Positions 40,691-51,733 are shown, counted from the first letter of the stretch. The stretch is 64,000 nt of DNA from Chaetoceros tenuissimus (GCA_021927905.1 BLLK01000047.1:1488001-1552000), one strand, 5' to 3'. Numbers and translations: made by a program. Notes: generated from the sequence alone by a model not told the origin.

Positions 40691-41697
40691 TTCAACGAAG
40701 AGATGGGACTAGAGATGGGACTCAAATTTTACACCTGCAAAAGCAAGCGGCAAAAGCATCAAGGAAATACATCCTATTCTTTAAATATGTATACATGATA
40801 ATGATACGTAGTACATAGTCAAAGAGTAAATAAAAATGCAAATATTCCAAGTTGGATTCGTAATGAAACTAACTCTGCCTTTGATAGTTATGACACAATT
40901 GACATTGCTGTGTACATACGAATACTATCAATTACAATAACAATAAAAAATAAGGCTTTGATCGAAGATCACATATTGGTCGCCCCTTGACCATTAGAAA
41001 CTATTTCTACAATTATCTATCTACAAGAACAAAAAACAAAGTCGACAAAAGCAAAAGAAAATCTCTTTTAATAGTATGTACATAGTATTTCAATTGACTC
41101 CAATGTGTACGTTCGAATTTAATTCAAAAATAAAAGACTTCGTTCAACCTTTCGCTGCTGACCTTTGACTATTAAATACTGAAGGGTTGCAGCATTTGCT
41201 GTCGTGGAATTGGAAGCATTTTCAAACGATGCATTTGGACTAATAAAGCCCAATCCGAGTTGTCGGATGTCTTCTAGCTCATCCATCATGTAAATGAAGT
41301 GAGAGAAGAGGAGTGTGGTGAACAACAATTGAATACAATTAGGTTGCAATGCTTTGCTTGATTACTTCAATTTTGATTTAGCTTAACTGTACGTAGTTCA
41401 GTACTGTGACAGAACTTTTCAGAACTCCTCAGAACTCCTCGCAACTTTTTTCACTCTTTTCTCTCCTTTTCTCTCTTTTTCGGAACTAACCCGGAAATCA
41501 CTTTTCTCAATTGTTAACGAATTCGTAGTAACACGGGTAAAAGAGAAAAGTAGCCAACCATTCAGTGCATGCAGCAAACGAGCAAGCGAACAAAGAAGAA
41601 GAGCAGGAGAAACACCAGTCCATCGATTCAGTTTTCTTTTCAAATACAGTTCTCAACTTGTTTCATATCTTATGAATAACCTCATCATACTTCAAAA
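40691..41697. other. Long intergenic region with one small ORF
   Basis: The region lies between the cyclophilin-like gene (minus) and the prolyl-hydroxylase-like gene (plus). Apart from the small reading frame at 41119-41289 it is AT-rich and shows no motif, RNA gene or inverted repeat that I could recognise. Confidence 0.3.
41119..41289 (-). CDS. Possible 56-residue protein
   Basis: A frame from the ATG at 41289 begins MMDELEDIRQLGLGFISP and continues with Asn/Ser/Ala-rich sequence to a basic end. The composition looks coding, but there is no family match that I know and no obvious additional exon. It may be a genuine small gene or chance. Confidence 0.3.
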   Translation of the reverse strand: MMDELEDIRQLGLGFISPNASFENASNSTTANAATLQYLIVKGQQRKVERSLLFLN

Positions 41698-42747
41698 ATG
41701 GGAACAAAGTCAATGTCAAAACATGTAAAGAAGAATCCGTTGTATTTTGTCTGTGTTACAACATTTGTAGTAGCCGCAGTATGTTTAACTTATTGGTTGT
41801 CGTTGTGGACTTCCTTGTCAGTTATTGAGAAGCCAATGCAGAGACAAAGAAGCAATGATGAAAATGATACTGCTGCAGCTACAAACAATCATGTAGACGA
41901 GAAAAAGACACATTTCGGAATCATTGAAGAACTGTATCAAGTCGTAACTGCAGAGCGCCTTGACAAGATTGCACAGAAGCACAGGGAAGCATATGCTCAC
42001 GCATCCCCATTCCCGCACATTGTAATTGATGGGATTTTCCCAAAGCGAATTCTTGAAGCTATCTCCAGTGAATTTCCAGTGAATGAAGATGAGAAGGGAT
42101 GCTTCACAGAAACGTGTTTCTCGCAGGCAAAGCAAAATAAAAAGTCTGCTGTCAATGATGAACGTGAGATGGGTATGTACACACGTGTCTTTTATGCATT
42201 CCTAAAATCTAGTACATGGGTTACATTCCTCGAACAACTCTCTGGAATTGAAAATATCATTCCGGATCCTCACTACAGAGGTTCAGGGCTGCAAATGACG
42301 GCATCTGGTGGAAGCCTTGATATTCATGCCGATTTCAATCGAATGAAGAAATATAACTTGGATCGTCGAGTCAATACTTTTGTATACTTGAATAATGATT
42401 GGCCTGAGAGCTATGGAGGTCATCTTGAACTATGGGGTCGTGATATGAAGTCTTGCTATCAAAAGATTTTGCCATCCATGGGTCGCTTTGTGGTCTTTTC
42501 AAGCACAGATTTTTCATATCATGGTCATCCACAACCCCAGACAAGTCCAAAAGTCAGGGCTCGAAGATCAATGGCTCTCTACTATTATACGAATGGACGA
42601 CCAGTGGAGGAATGTTTGAATCAAAATTGTGAGGGTAATGATCACTCCACTTTATTTCAGAAACCATTAAACTGTACAGTGTGTGAAGAAGCTATGTGTA
42701 AACGCTATGATGAGACAGAACCATACTGGGTGCATGCGTCTTTTTAG
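41698..42747 (+). CDS. Prolyl 4-hydroxylase-like 2OG/Fe(II) oxygenase, type II membrane protein
   Basis: The protein has 349 residues from the ATG at 41698, without introns. A single membrane anchor (YFVCVTTFVVAAVCLTYWL) follows a short basic N-terminus. The oxygenase domain has DIHADFN (HxD about 209-211), the strand FVYLNNDWPESYGGHLELW, SYHGHPQ (distal His about 275) and RARRSMALYYYT (2OG-binding Arg). All iron and cosubstrate residues are present. The C-terminus has four Cys (CLNQNC and CTVCEEAMC) that may bind metal or form disulfides. A role in the ER or Golgi hydroxylating secreted proteins or glycans is inferred. Confidence 0.88.
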   Translation: MGTKSMSKHVKKNPLYFVCVTTFVVAAVCLTYWLSLWTSLSVIEKPMQRQRSNDENDTAAATNNHVDEKKTHFGIIEELYQVVTAERLDKIAQKHREAYAHASPFPHIVIDGIFPKRILEAISSEFPVNEDEKGCFTETCFSQAKQNKKSAVNDEREMGMYTRVFYAFLKSSTWVTFLEQLSGIENIIPDPHYRGSGLQMTASGGSLDIHADFNRMKKYNLDRRVNTFVYLNNDWPESYGGHLELWGRDMKSCYQKILPSMGRFVVFSSTDFSYHGHPQPQTSPKVRARRSMALYYYTNGRPVEECLNQNCEGNDHSTLFQKPLNCTVCEEAMCKRYDETEPYWVHASF

Positions 42748-43156
42748 TGATTCTAGCACGTAGGGCCCGTACATACCGAATATTGTATTCAAATCATTGT
42801 AGAAAAGTAAACACACAAATTGAAAAGTACAGAGAGCTTCAATTGAGCTAGATCTTTTGTGTCTTTTCCAAGAATAATGATTTAGTAGATGCATATTCTA
42901 AAATTTAGTATAGTCAACCCCCATTGGAACACTTCCAAAGTCTAATAATAGAAAATAAATAACGATGATGAAGAAGCAATCGATTTTTATTTAAAACCTC
43001 TATTTGGCTAGCTTTCTCCGTAGAGCCACCTTGTATTGTCAGATAGTTAGTAAGTACGAATAGTATCACCCAACACAACAAGAAACAGAAAAAGAGCCAC
43101 GCGAGCACGCGAGCATTTTCCTAGTTCAAAATTCTAATTCACATGTACTTGAAACA
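42748..43156. other. Intergenic stretch, no gene seen
   Basis: The gap lies between two plus-strand genes and should contain the 3' end of the oxygenase transcript and the promoter of the plastid protein gene. Nothing else was recognised. Confidence 0.3.
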
Positions 43157-44356
43157 ATGCATGTGTCTGTAATACTTGCTTTTTTATTTCAATGCACAGA
43201 TGCATTTCACTCATCTATACCTCCTACTTCTTTTACGGGCAGAAAATGGCTGACGAGTTCTACTCGAACCACGAGTAGTAAAAGACGACGAAATCATGCA
43301 AACGAGAAAGTACTAAAGGCACTTGACAAAGATCTCAAAGAAATTGATGATTCTGTATTCAAAGCGGGTCTATCAGCATTGAAATTCATAAATTCTGCAT
43401 CGAAAAAGGCTTCAAGACTGGCACAAAAGGGAATTGCGAAAAGTTTACAAAAGGATACATATGAAGATGGAGATCTCGATGTCTTTATTCATACCAATGT
43501 TGAAAAGGCTCAACATCAAGCCAAACAGTCTGTAGCGAAATTAAAGGGTAAGGAAATATATGAAGATGGAGACTTTGAAGAACTTGTGAATGATGCACTT
43601 GAAAAATCTGTTGAAACTGCTGTTGTATTGGATTACAAGGCTAAACAGCGTATAGCGAGAATGAGAGGCAAAGACAAATATGAATTTCTTGACTTGGAAA
43701 AATTGATTGATGAAAGTATCAAGGCGCAAATTAATAAATTTACAAATAAATCCGAGTATCAGATTGGAGATTTGTCAAAAGAGATTTATCAACGGGTGAA
43801 AACGAGAGATTATAGTAAGGAAGTTGGTGTCATTGAAAAAGTAATTGAGATTCTAAAGAGTATGCAGGATAAAATGTCTGATACTGATATAAGAAAAGAC
43901 TGGATTCAAAGGGAATTGCTGGAGTGGGATCGACGTTTGATGGAAGAAGATAGGGATCAAGGTCGACAACTGCAAAAGTTTGATGAAAGACTGGAGAAAG
44001 TATCCAGCACAAACAAGGCTAAAAGTGAAATAGATGGAACCAAGTCTTCAAAGTTGATACTGTGTACTCAGAGGCATGATCCCAAAGGATATATAAAAGT
44101 CAAAAAGTATGTTTATCAACTTATGGATGAGAATCCATCTAGAAGAGGCATAGAAAAGGCTTTTCGGCAACGATATCCACAAGTAGCAAACAGGTATGTA
44201 AAATCATCTCTCAAGAATACTCTATATAGATTCAAGAAGGAATACAAGCAAGATTATTTGCAAGATTTTGAAAGCGCAAAGGTAGTGAAATCTGCAAGAG
44301 GTATTTCAAATTCCACTAGGAACAAACCACAATGGGACAATCTTGATAAATTTTAG
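43157..44356 (+). CDS. Probable plastid-targeted protein with internal repeats
   Basis: The protein has 399 residues from the ATG at 43157. The N-terminus is a signal peptide (MHVSVILAFLFQCTDA) directly followed by FHSS, the Phe-start cleavage context that directs proteins into complex plastids of diatoms. A Ser/Thr/Arg-rich transit-like stretch follows. Three to four diverged repeats of about 45 residues follow (YEDGDLD, YEDGDFE, YEFLDLE and YQIGDLS, each preceded by an (A)K-rich helix). A coiled coil lies near 220-290, and the basic C-terminal part resembles a small helical domain. The function is unknown. The targeting call is inferred from the sequence only. Confidence 0.75.
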   Translation: MHVSVILAFLFQCTDAFHSSIPPTSFTGRKWLTSSTRTTSSKRRRNHANEKVLKALDKDLKEIDDSVFKAGLSALKFINSASKKASRLAQKGIAKSLQKDTYEDGDLDVFIHTNVEKAQHQAKQSVAKLKGKEIYEDGDFEELVNDALEKSVETAVVLDYKAKQRIARMRGKDKYEFLDLEKLIDESIKAQINKFTNKSEYQIGDLSKEIYQRVKTRDYSKEVGVIEKVIEILKSMQDKMSDTDIRKDWIQRELLEWDRRLMEEDRDQGRQLQKFDERLEKVSSTNKAKSEIDGTKSSKLILCTQRHDPKGYIKVKKYVYQLMDENPSRRGIEKAFRQRYPQVANRYVKSSLKNTLYRFKKEYKQDYLQDFESAKVVKSARGISNSTRNKPQWDNLDKF

Positions 44357-44770
44357 GAAATGTAATAAATAAAATAGGATTAGGTAATATGAAACCCGTG
44401 GCTTCTCAATCTTTCAAATATATAATTTATATATTTTTATTATCAGCTATGTACTAATTTAAATTAGAGGTGATGCCTGAATAATACGTGTCAATTTACT
44501 TTGAAAACATCATGATGCAATTTTCTCTTTGTTGAATGTCAAAAATTAAAAAAATCTGATTGACAATCATAGTATGACAACAGGAACAGTGTAAAATGGG
44601 TGTAATCCCAGCCTTTCATTTTTGCTTCTTGCCTCTTGAGACATCATGCAACAGTTTCTGTTTGCTACATTGTCGAATTCAGCTACGAGTATACAAATAA
44701 GAATAAGACCTGCCTCACAGCATCACATTTGATGCAACCTCTCCGACAGTACCAAAGGTAGTTTCATGAA
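44357..44770. other. Intergenic stretch, no gene seen
   Basis: AT-rich spacer between the plastid-protein gene and the channel pseudogene, with no supported gene. The old channel promoter would lie here. Confidence 0.3.
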
Positions 44771-46016
44771 ATGTCTGGGATCTATGGTGCGACTTCAAAC
44801 TCGTTTCTAGCAAATGATGATACGTTAGAACAAGATGTACTTGTTGAAAATAGAGAAGTGGAATCGCCACGAATATTGATTGAATACGGGAAATTGACAA
44901 ATATATTTGCACTGAATGAAGATTTGAAAAGTGAGAATGGCCATCAGACAAAGACAGATGGGTATTTCATAGGTAGTGCTGTTGGTGGTGAAAGTCAACA
45001 AGAAGTCAAGAACGGCTTTGTACCATTTCTTCCTAGACGCGAGAGTTTTTTAAGTAGGAGTCGAAGCCGAAGAACATTATATTCTGATACTAGTGCAGAT
45101 GAGTTTAGTGATGATGCTGAAGCAATTGTAACTACTTCATCTACGCTTTGGAAGATTCATCTCATCTTCACGGACCCAACTTCGTCAAAGACTGGTTGGA
45201 TATGTCAGTTGCTTATTTTCGTAATGATTATTCTGTCCAATATTGTGCTGATACTTCAGACAGTGGATAGATTTGAGTATGTACCTGATGGCTGCAGCTT
45301 TTGTACAACCAAAGAGCAATATGTTCCATACACAATCAATGATAGGATTCTTCGGAGTAGTACCTGGTCGAATTGCGAATGCCCTCCAGTACCAAAAGTA
45401 TGGCTTCAAAATGCAGAATACCACATAATGACATTCTTCGCTTTTGAATGGATATTAAGATTGATTACATTTGATCCACCAAAGAAAAGTAATGAAACAA
45501 GGAAAAATCCGATTCGGCAGCTCTTGGACTTTTTCAATGAACAACATACAGTATTGGATCTATTGGCATTCCTACCCTACTTTTTGGAAGTATATGCATT
45601 GGATCATTTTTACCATCGAATCCATCCATCATTTCATTATCTACGAATATTTTGAGTATTTCAGCTTGTACGCTTTGGACAATATAGTGATACCTTTTGC
45701 AAGCTTGTGAATGTAATGCTGGAGTTACAAAATGCAATTGGGATGTTGTTTATTTTTGTCATTTTCGGAGGTGCGTTCTTTGGCACAATCATGTATTGGT
45801 TGGAGCAAGGACTATGGGAGTATACAGATTTGCTAGATCCACCTGGATTCACACATGTTCGTATAGGCAGTGATGGTTCGACAGAAGAATTGAGTCCATT
45901 CAGAAGTATACCGAGTTCCATGTGGTGGTTTGTAGTCACTGGTAGGTGAAGAAATGAGAAGAACTCTGGATATCTCAAATAAAGCAAACTAACTTTTTCC
46001 TCATACATAGTAACAA
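44771..46016 (+). pseudogene. Voltage-gated potassium channel pseudogene (S4 nonsense, pore truncated)
   Basis: The frame opens at the ATG at 44771 with a disordered N-terminus. S1 (GWICQLLIFVMIILSNIVLIL), S2 (HIMTFFAFEWILRLITFDPP) and S3 (VLDLLAFLPYFLEVYAL) follow. S4 reads LRIF, a TGA at 45653-45655, then VFQLVRFGQYS in the same frame. S5 (IGMLFIFVIFGGAFFGTIMYWLE) and the pore helix (SMWWFVVT) follow. A 69-bp intron (45942-46010) should join VT to the selectivity filter, but only VT remains in the next exon before unrelated sequence. The filter TVGYGD, S6 and C-terminus are missing. With two lesions it cannot make a working channel. The truncated product would be a voltage-sensor fragment. 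Confidence 0.85.
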
Positions 46017-47183
46017 GGCTGAGGATGAAATCGTTCTGTTGTATCTCAAGTTTCTACAACGTGTCTCCAAGAAAGCTGGTTTTCCAAGTCATTTGAAAGC
46101 TTACGCTGAACTTGCATTGGATGGTGGAAGGATTTGCAGTCTTTTACGAAAGCCAATCATGTGCGCAGTCGAAACCTATGTTGCAGATTATTTTGGAATT
46201 GCACATCATTTGAAGAATAATCCACACGAGTGGATTGTTGGAACCGAAGCATTTGTTAGTGAACTCCAAAAAGTGTATGTTTATTTGATTTTATTTCATT
46301 TATCTTTGCAATTCTCATTTGTCTCACTTGGATCATCTATAGTCACAATGATACCAGCAACGCTATACTTGGTGACATCAAGAAGATTACTGGAAATCGT
46401 GAACTGAGTGTAGCTGCTGTGAATACGACATGGGTAGTTGATGCAAAATCTTTGTCCAACAATGGCAAAAACTTTCGATCTTCGCAAGTTGACATGATGA
46501 AGTATACCATTGACAAGACACCATTTGACAAGAAGGACGTGAAGGCTGCCCTACCTCATCCTCCTAGGGCCAAGCCTGAAGGAGAGACCTACTCCACAGA
46601 TTATAGCAAACCCGAGACTCGAGCAGGCCTTGAAGTTATTTCACAAGCAGAAAAAGTTGTAGCTGAAACTGAAGGTGGTGTTGGCATTACATACTTCAAC
46701 TCTGTTGTGACCAAACATACAAATTATAATAATTTGGTCGAGTTCCTCATTGATCGTCATGGTTGGGCTATTTATAGGATTTACGTTAGTGAAAATGGAG
46801 CCAAAGTTTACATTTTGGAGAAAAATGGATCAGTTTACTTGGTTTTGAACTCGTCATGCCGTGCCCTCAATCCTACCTTTTCAGATGATATGCAAGAGGA
46901 CATATTATCTTTAATTGAAGTTGTCCGTGATGCTTTGGGTAGATTAGATTGGAAAGATGATGTCGGTAACATTGATACGAACCATGGAAAAGGGAGTCTG
47001 GTTGTAATTCTTTCACAACTTTTCAAGATGAATAGTGTTCATCCTTACTACCGATCCAAGCTTTTACACTATTTTTTTGTCCCTGATAAATTTCGAAAAA
47101 TATATTTATGGGAGTACAACAACTTACAAAAGACCGAAAGAGTGACGACAAATTCAAAGAGCTGCGAGAAGCATCGAGGCTGA
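46017..47183 (+). CDS. Unknown protein, 5' end missing, fused to the channel remnant
   Basis: The open frame (EDEIVLLYLKFLQRVSKKAGF and on) has no upstream ATG of its own. It begins within a few bases of the channel exon's acceptor at 46010. A 68-bp intron (46275-46342, GTATGT...TATAG) joins GT|T in frame, and the frame ends at 47183. About 365 residues are predicted, soluble, with no recognised motif. The frame is not the one used by the channel after the consensus splice (45942). An alternative donor at 45946 would fuse it in frame as VVTGSNKAEDE. I read it as the 3' part of another gene brought in by rearrangement. Confidence 0.5.
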
Positions 47184-47360
47184 CCACTGACCACGCGGCC
47201 ACACATTGACATTGATTTGTACGTACACGCATAGTATCAAATCACAATATCAATTCCAATTGAAAAATTCCAAAACAAAGGTTTGATCGCCAATTAACAT
47301 CTGGCCATTGGATAAGTACCGTCATTGGCGAAAGGAAGAGCACTGAGAAAGCAAAAGAGT

Positions 47361-47442
47361 CGACACCGGCAGGACTCGAACCTACGCGGGATAAACCCAA
47401 TCGATTTCTAGTCGATCGCCTTAACCGCTCGGCCACGGTGTC
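47361..47442 (-). tRNA. tRNA-Ser (anticodon AGA)
   Basis: Read on the minus strand, the acceptor stem GACACCG pairs with CGGTGTC and is followed by discriminator G. The A box (TGGCCGAGCGG) and B box (GGTTCGAGTCC) are standard. The anticodon stem ATCGA/TCGAT encloses the loop CTAGAAA, so the anticodon is AGA. A long variable arm, characteristic of serine tRNA, is present. There is no intron. A short T-run follows in the 3' flank. Confidence 0.95.
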
Positions 47443-47597
47443 TTTGTTGACAACAGAACACTCTTAGTACATCATAAATTCATATTTGAGTATGTTTTGT
47501 TATCATTGCTACTGTTTCCTTTTACATCATACATCATCCCTCATTCAAAATCTCTATCGAAGAAACATAATAATATTATGATCCGACCATTGCACAA

Positions 47598-49565
47598 ATG
47601 TATCATACATTAGAATCGCTTATAGTCTTTTTCAGCAAAAAGCCCACCATGGATGAAATAAGTAGAAGGAAGAAGAACAAAAAGATATCATTGTTTTCGA
47701 CACTTGTTTTATCGATCATATGCGTGATCCTTTCTTCCTACCTATTCTTCTTCTTCAAAATTAATTATCAGCAAAGCAATAATCTCAAAGTGTTTGAGAA
47801 TGACACGTCGTTATATGATATTATACCGTCAATGAAATCATTGCAGTCACAAATTGTAGGAGGGGTAAATGAAACTATTCACAGTGATATGAATGATGCA
47901 AACTCTAAAGGAGACGAAACTATCGACATTAAGGAAAATGTACGAATAACAGATATTGGACGTGATGGCAATCCAGACAAACCATATTTAAGCATGTATG
48001 GGTCACATAGAGTGGAGTCATCTTTGCAGCAGTTACCAAAATGGCTATCAGATTATGTCGCGTGGCATAGAGAGCAACGAGCCAATGCAAATGATGATAC
48101 CAGATATTTGGTGGTGCTATTACTAAAAGCAGACAAAGGCAGTAAAGCAGGCTTCTCTGATCGGCTGAGAGCATTTCCATTCATGCTTCTAGCAGGATAC
48201 AGAACAAATCGAGTAGTATGTATTTATTGGACAACGCCATTTAGACTTGAATCCTTGTTACAACCACCTGAAGGAGGTTTGGACTGGCGTTGTCCAGCTG
48301 AAGTTGATGATATAATTGATCCAAAAATGTCTTCATTTATGCAGAAAAATATAAAGTACCAAGGCATGTTTTGGAATTTTGAAGGCGAGCCAAAAAAAGT
48401 TGCAGAGAGAGTCATAACGAGATTGAAATACAGTGATGATAAATATCATGCGCTTGGTTTGTATCATTATGGATTTGGGAGCATCAACAGTCTCAACGAT
48501 ATTTTTAATGCTTACTGTTATGAGGATGTCGCACCTGGTGCACACAAATGGCATCATATTGATCTCATGGAACACATCTTTAGAGTTTTGTTTGAGCCAA
48601 TAGATGACATTGCCAGAAATATCAACCAAACTATGAGTAGTCTAGGTGAGTGAGGTGAATATTTCATGCATATAGATTCAATCTGATATATTATAATGAT
48701 TATCTTAAAATCACATCACATCAATGAAAAAGGATTAGTAGAGGGCCAATATACATCGGTTCATGTTCGAGCTAGGTATCCAGTTCAGAGATTGAAGAAA
48801 ATATTTGGAAAAGATCCAAAACATCATGACAAGGGAGAAAAACATCCATTTCAAGGAAAGTATAAAAAGTATCTGTTGGGAGTTACAACAAATAGTTTGA
48901 AATGTGGTTTTCAATTAGATCCAGAATCAAAAGTGTTCTTTTCTTCAGATAGTGCTGATCTCACAAAGCATGTGATTACGGAGGCAGTTGATCATGAAGG
49001 AAAACCTTTTGAATATAATGGAAAAGTCTATAAGCCTGTTGGTCATGAGCAAAGAGAACATATCAAACATTTGGGAGGATCGCATAAAGTTGATGTAGAA
49101 GACTTCTATCCTCTCGTAGAAGATCTCATGATCTTAGGTGGAAGTAAATGTGTAGCATATGGGATTGGTAGCTTTGGAGCTTTTGGTGCTGCGTTGGCTG
49201 GAAATAGATGTGCCATAATTCATAGAGATCACAAAGGTTCAGGAGTTCCGTGTCCAAATGATCGAGCAAAAAAGGTGATGGTAAATGTGACGGATAATCT
49301 CTTATTTGATGATAAAGTTAGTCCTGAGGATGGAAGAATCAAATTTTTAGCCAATGATCACTATGCATTAGGGAAAATAGTAAAAGCTGCAGAAAATATT
49401 GATGAGGTGGAACGCAACAATGCACACAACAAAGAAAAGACGATCAAAGCAGAGGTCACAAAGAGTACTAAGAAAGCTCCTGAACTGATTTCGCCAACGA
49501 AGGTTTTCAAAATGAAAAGAAAGCTATCTGACGTTGTTGTGCTAGCTGTTTTCAAAGACGAGTGA
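47598..49565 (+). CDS. Fucosyltransferase-like Golgi glycosyltransferase
   Basis: Exon 1 is 47598-48645 and exon 2 is 48733-49565. The 87-bp intron (GTGAGT...AAAAAG) joins as G|GA, giving up to 626 residues. The ATG at 47649 (MDEISRRKK) is an equally good start. A type II anchor (FSTLVLSIICVILSSYLFFFF) precedes a luminal domain. GFSDRLRAFPFMLLAGY is similar to the N-terminal GDP-sugar region of O-fucosyltransferase-like enzymes. PPEGGLDWRCP and LYHYGFGSINSLNDIF follow, and in exon 2 SVHVRARYP resembles the HxRxxD-type motif. The C-terminal tail is Lys-rich. Family assignment is by pattern, so the acceptor is unknown. Confidence 0.7.
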
Positions 49566-49577
49566 GCATCTAATGCA

Positions 49578-49935
49578 GGGTTCTCGAATAGACTTCGGGC
49601 TTTTTCCTTCATGATTTTGGCTACTAAGGAAGGCCAAGAGAGTTCTCTGTATTAATTAGACTACATCCTGAAGGAGGACTGGATTGTCGCTTTCCCTCTA
49701 TCTTTGTGTCGACCATTGATCTTGAAAGAGAGCCAAGGTTTACAAATTTCCAAATGAGATATTATTCAATAATGGTTACAACCTTTGATTGGAACAGGTG
49801 CAAAAACTATTACTGCAATCAGAAAAAGGAAGCAAACGTATGTTTCAATGGGAATGTTCTGGTTGGGCTTTGATCGAATAAATGGGCTTAATAGCATACT
49901 CAAGACCTACACGATATGAGAAGTGCCTTTTGTTC
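49578..49935 (+). pseudogene. Decayed tandem copy of the fucosyltransferase-like gene
   Basis: Starting 12 bp after the upstream stop, GFSNRLRAFSFMILATK matches GFSDRLRAFPFMLLAGY of the intact gene. HPEGGLDCRFPSIF then corresponds to PPEGGLDWRCP, and FWLGFDRINGLNSILKTY corresponds to YHYGFGSINSLNDIF. The order is preserved but frames shift between blocks and much sequence is deleted. This is a tandem duplicate that decayed. No functional product is expected. Confidence 0.8.
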
Positions 49936-50344
49936 AAATTAAATCATCATTAGACTAGATCGCCTGGGTAAAATCGAACTTATCGGAAAAATCTGACCGA
50001 CCCTATTTTGGTGGATAAAACTGACCTGACTCTCGTGGCAGATTCGAGTAGTTTTTTATCTTGAAAATACCAAATGCATGAATGATGCATTCTATATCCG
50101 TCAAAAATAAGTACCTTCAGGTAATTACCCTAAAATAAACGAACAAAATGTAACGATTTTGTAAAAGGGTAAATAGCGGTTATATATGACTATTAAGTAC
50201 GTACTGTAGAGAGGAAAAATGGGGACTGACGACGAAGACAATGATGAGAATGAGATGATGAATGACGAAGAATGTGAACTGAAGTAATAAGTATTCGTAT
50301 TTCACATTGCTTTCATTATGAAATAATAGTTTACTACAATTAGA
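49936..50344. other. Intergenic stretch, no gene seen
   Basis: This is the gap between the glycosyltransferase relic and the MFS transporter gene. It should contain the transporter promoter. No other structure was recognised. Confidence 0.3.
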
Positions 50345-51733
50345 ATGCCTCCGCAAGAAAACAGCCATCTAACAACAGAAGAGGGCCCAGCGTCGAAGCC
50401 CATGGATGCGACAGATGATAGCAATAAAGAAACAGAAACACTAGAAAACAAATGCAGCTTCATCGTACATCCTACTGTTTCCCTCCCAGTGCTCAATTTT
50501 TTAGACATGTTCAGTGTGGCTTTAGTTGTTCCACTATTGAATCAATATTTCAGGGATGCTGGGGTTGAAAGTGCATCTCTCAGGGAACTTTTGAACTCAG
50601 TGTTTTCATCATCGCAGATTATTGGTTCCTTAGTAATTGGAGCCTTATCTGATAGCGGAGTTCTTTCACGCAAAAATATACTATATCTATCCTTTCTTGG
50701 AAGCGCAGTATCTTATTCACTAATTGTTTATAGCGGTATTCAAGGTTTGATTATATCAAGGGTTGTTGTCGGTGCTGTGAAACAAACTTCGACAGTATCC
50801 ACGTCAATGATTTCAACTTACACTTCCAAGGATGAACGTTCAAAACATATGGGTAGATTGACGGCGTGTGCTGCTGCGGCATTTATGATAGGACCTGCGG
50901 TTGGGGGATATCTCTACAAGCATGTTGATAAGAAAGCACCAGCATTGATTGCGTCATTGATTTTCGTATTGAATTTTTTCATAGCTGCTATATTGCTTCC
51001 AAATGAAAAGGATATATTGACAGCACAAGCAGAGAACTCGAAGGAAAAGAATAAAAGCAACAAATTCAAATCTTTCACGAAGAATCTCAAATCGTGCTTT
51101 ACTTCGAAGGAACTCAGCGCTGTTGTGATATCTACACTCATTTTTCACTTCGTTTTCAGGGCTACAAGTTATTCGTCAATGGCATCGTATTATGAAGAAA
51201 TGTTTGGGATCGAGCCGCATCAGAGAGGGTATCTATCAAGTTATCAAAGTATTTTGTCTTTTCTATTCCAATCATTTTTTGTCCAATCTACTCTTCAATA
51301 CTTGGGCGGAGAATATAAAGCTGTCAGTGCAGCTGCTGGTGCCATTGCGTTTGCTACAATGATGGAGCTCAGTGCAAACTTTTACTTGTTCCTTGGTTTG
51401 ATTTGTCCTCTTGTTGCAGTTTCCAATAGTATTCTCAGGCTCTCCTTAAGGTCCCTTGTGACGCTAGTTGCTCCAAAGGAGTCTCTTGGATCTGTGCTGG
51501 CTGCTTTGGATGTTTTACAAAACGCAGCATCCGTCTCCGTGCCTTTTTACAGAACTATTTTGTTCAAAGTAATGGCTTGTGCATGTAAGGAAGATCCTGC
51601 TGCAACTATGACTGGTGATCCTTGTCCTAGACTTTGGCTGACTAGTTCTCTATTCCATTGGATTTTGGCTACGGTTTTAATGGCAAAGCTATTGTCCAGA
51701 AGAAATGTTGATACTGTCAAGAAGAATGTATAG
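50345..51733 (+). CDS. Major facilitator superfamily transporter (MFSD9/TetA-like)
   Basis: An intronless 462-residue frame starts at the ATG at 50345, with a 40-residue hydrophilic N-terminus and about 12 hydrophobic segments. The first helix FLDMFSVALVVPLL, the loop GALSDSGVLSRKNILYLS (a variant of the GxLxDrxGRr motif A) and FMIGPAVGGYLY (motif C-like GPxxGG) define the drug/proton antiporter-like group to which MFSD9 and MFSD10 belong. A charged central loop lies near 220-245. Substrate is unknown. The length is normal. Confidence 0.85.
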   Translation: MPPQENSHLTTEEGPASKPMDATDDSNKETETLENKCSFIVHPTVSLPVLNFLDMFSVALVVPLLNQYFRDAGVESASLRELLNSVFSSSQIIGSLVIGALSDSGVLSRKNILYLSFLGSAVSYSLIVYSGIQGLIISRVVVGAVKQTSTVSTSMISTYTSKDERSKHMGRLTACAAAAFMIGPAVGGYLYKHVDKKAPALIASLIFVLNFFIAAILLPNEKDILTAQAENSKEKNKSNKFKSFTKNLKSCFTSKELSAVVISTLIFHFVFRATSYSSMASYYEEMFGIEPHQRGYLSSYQSILSFLFQSFFVQSTLQYLGGEYKAVSAAAGAIAFATMMELSANFYLFLGLICPLVAVSNSILRLSLRSLVTLVAPKESLGSVLAALDVLQNAASVSVPFYRTILFKVMACACKEDPAATMTGDPCPRLWLTSSLFHWILATVLMAKLLSRRNVDTVKKNV

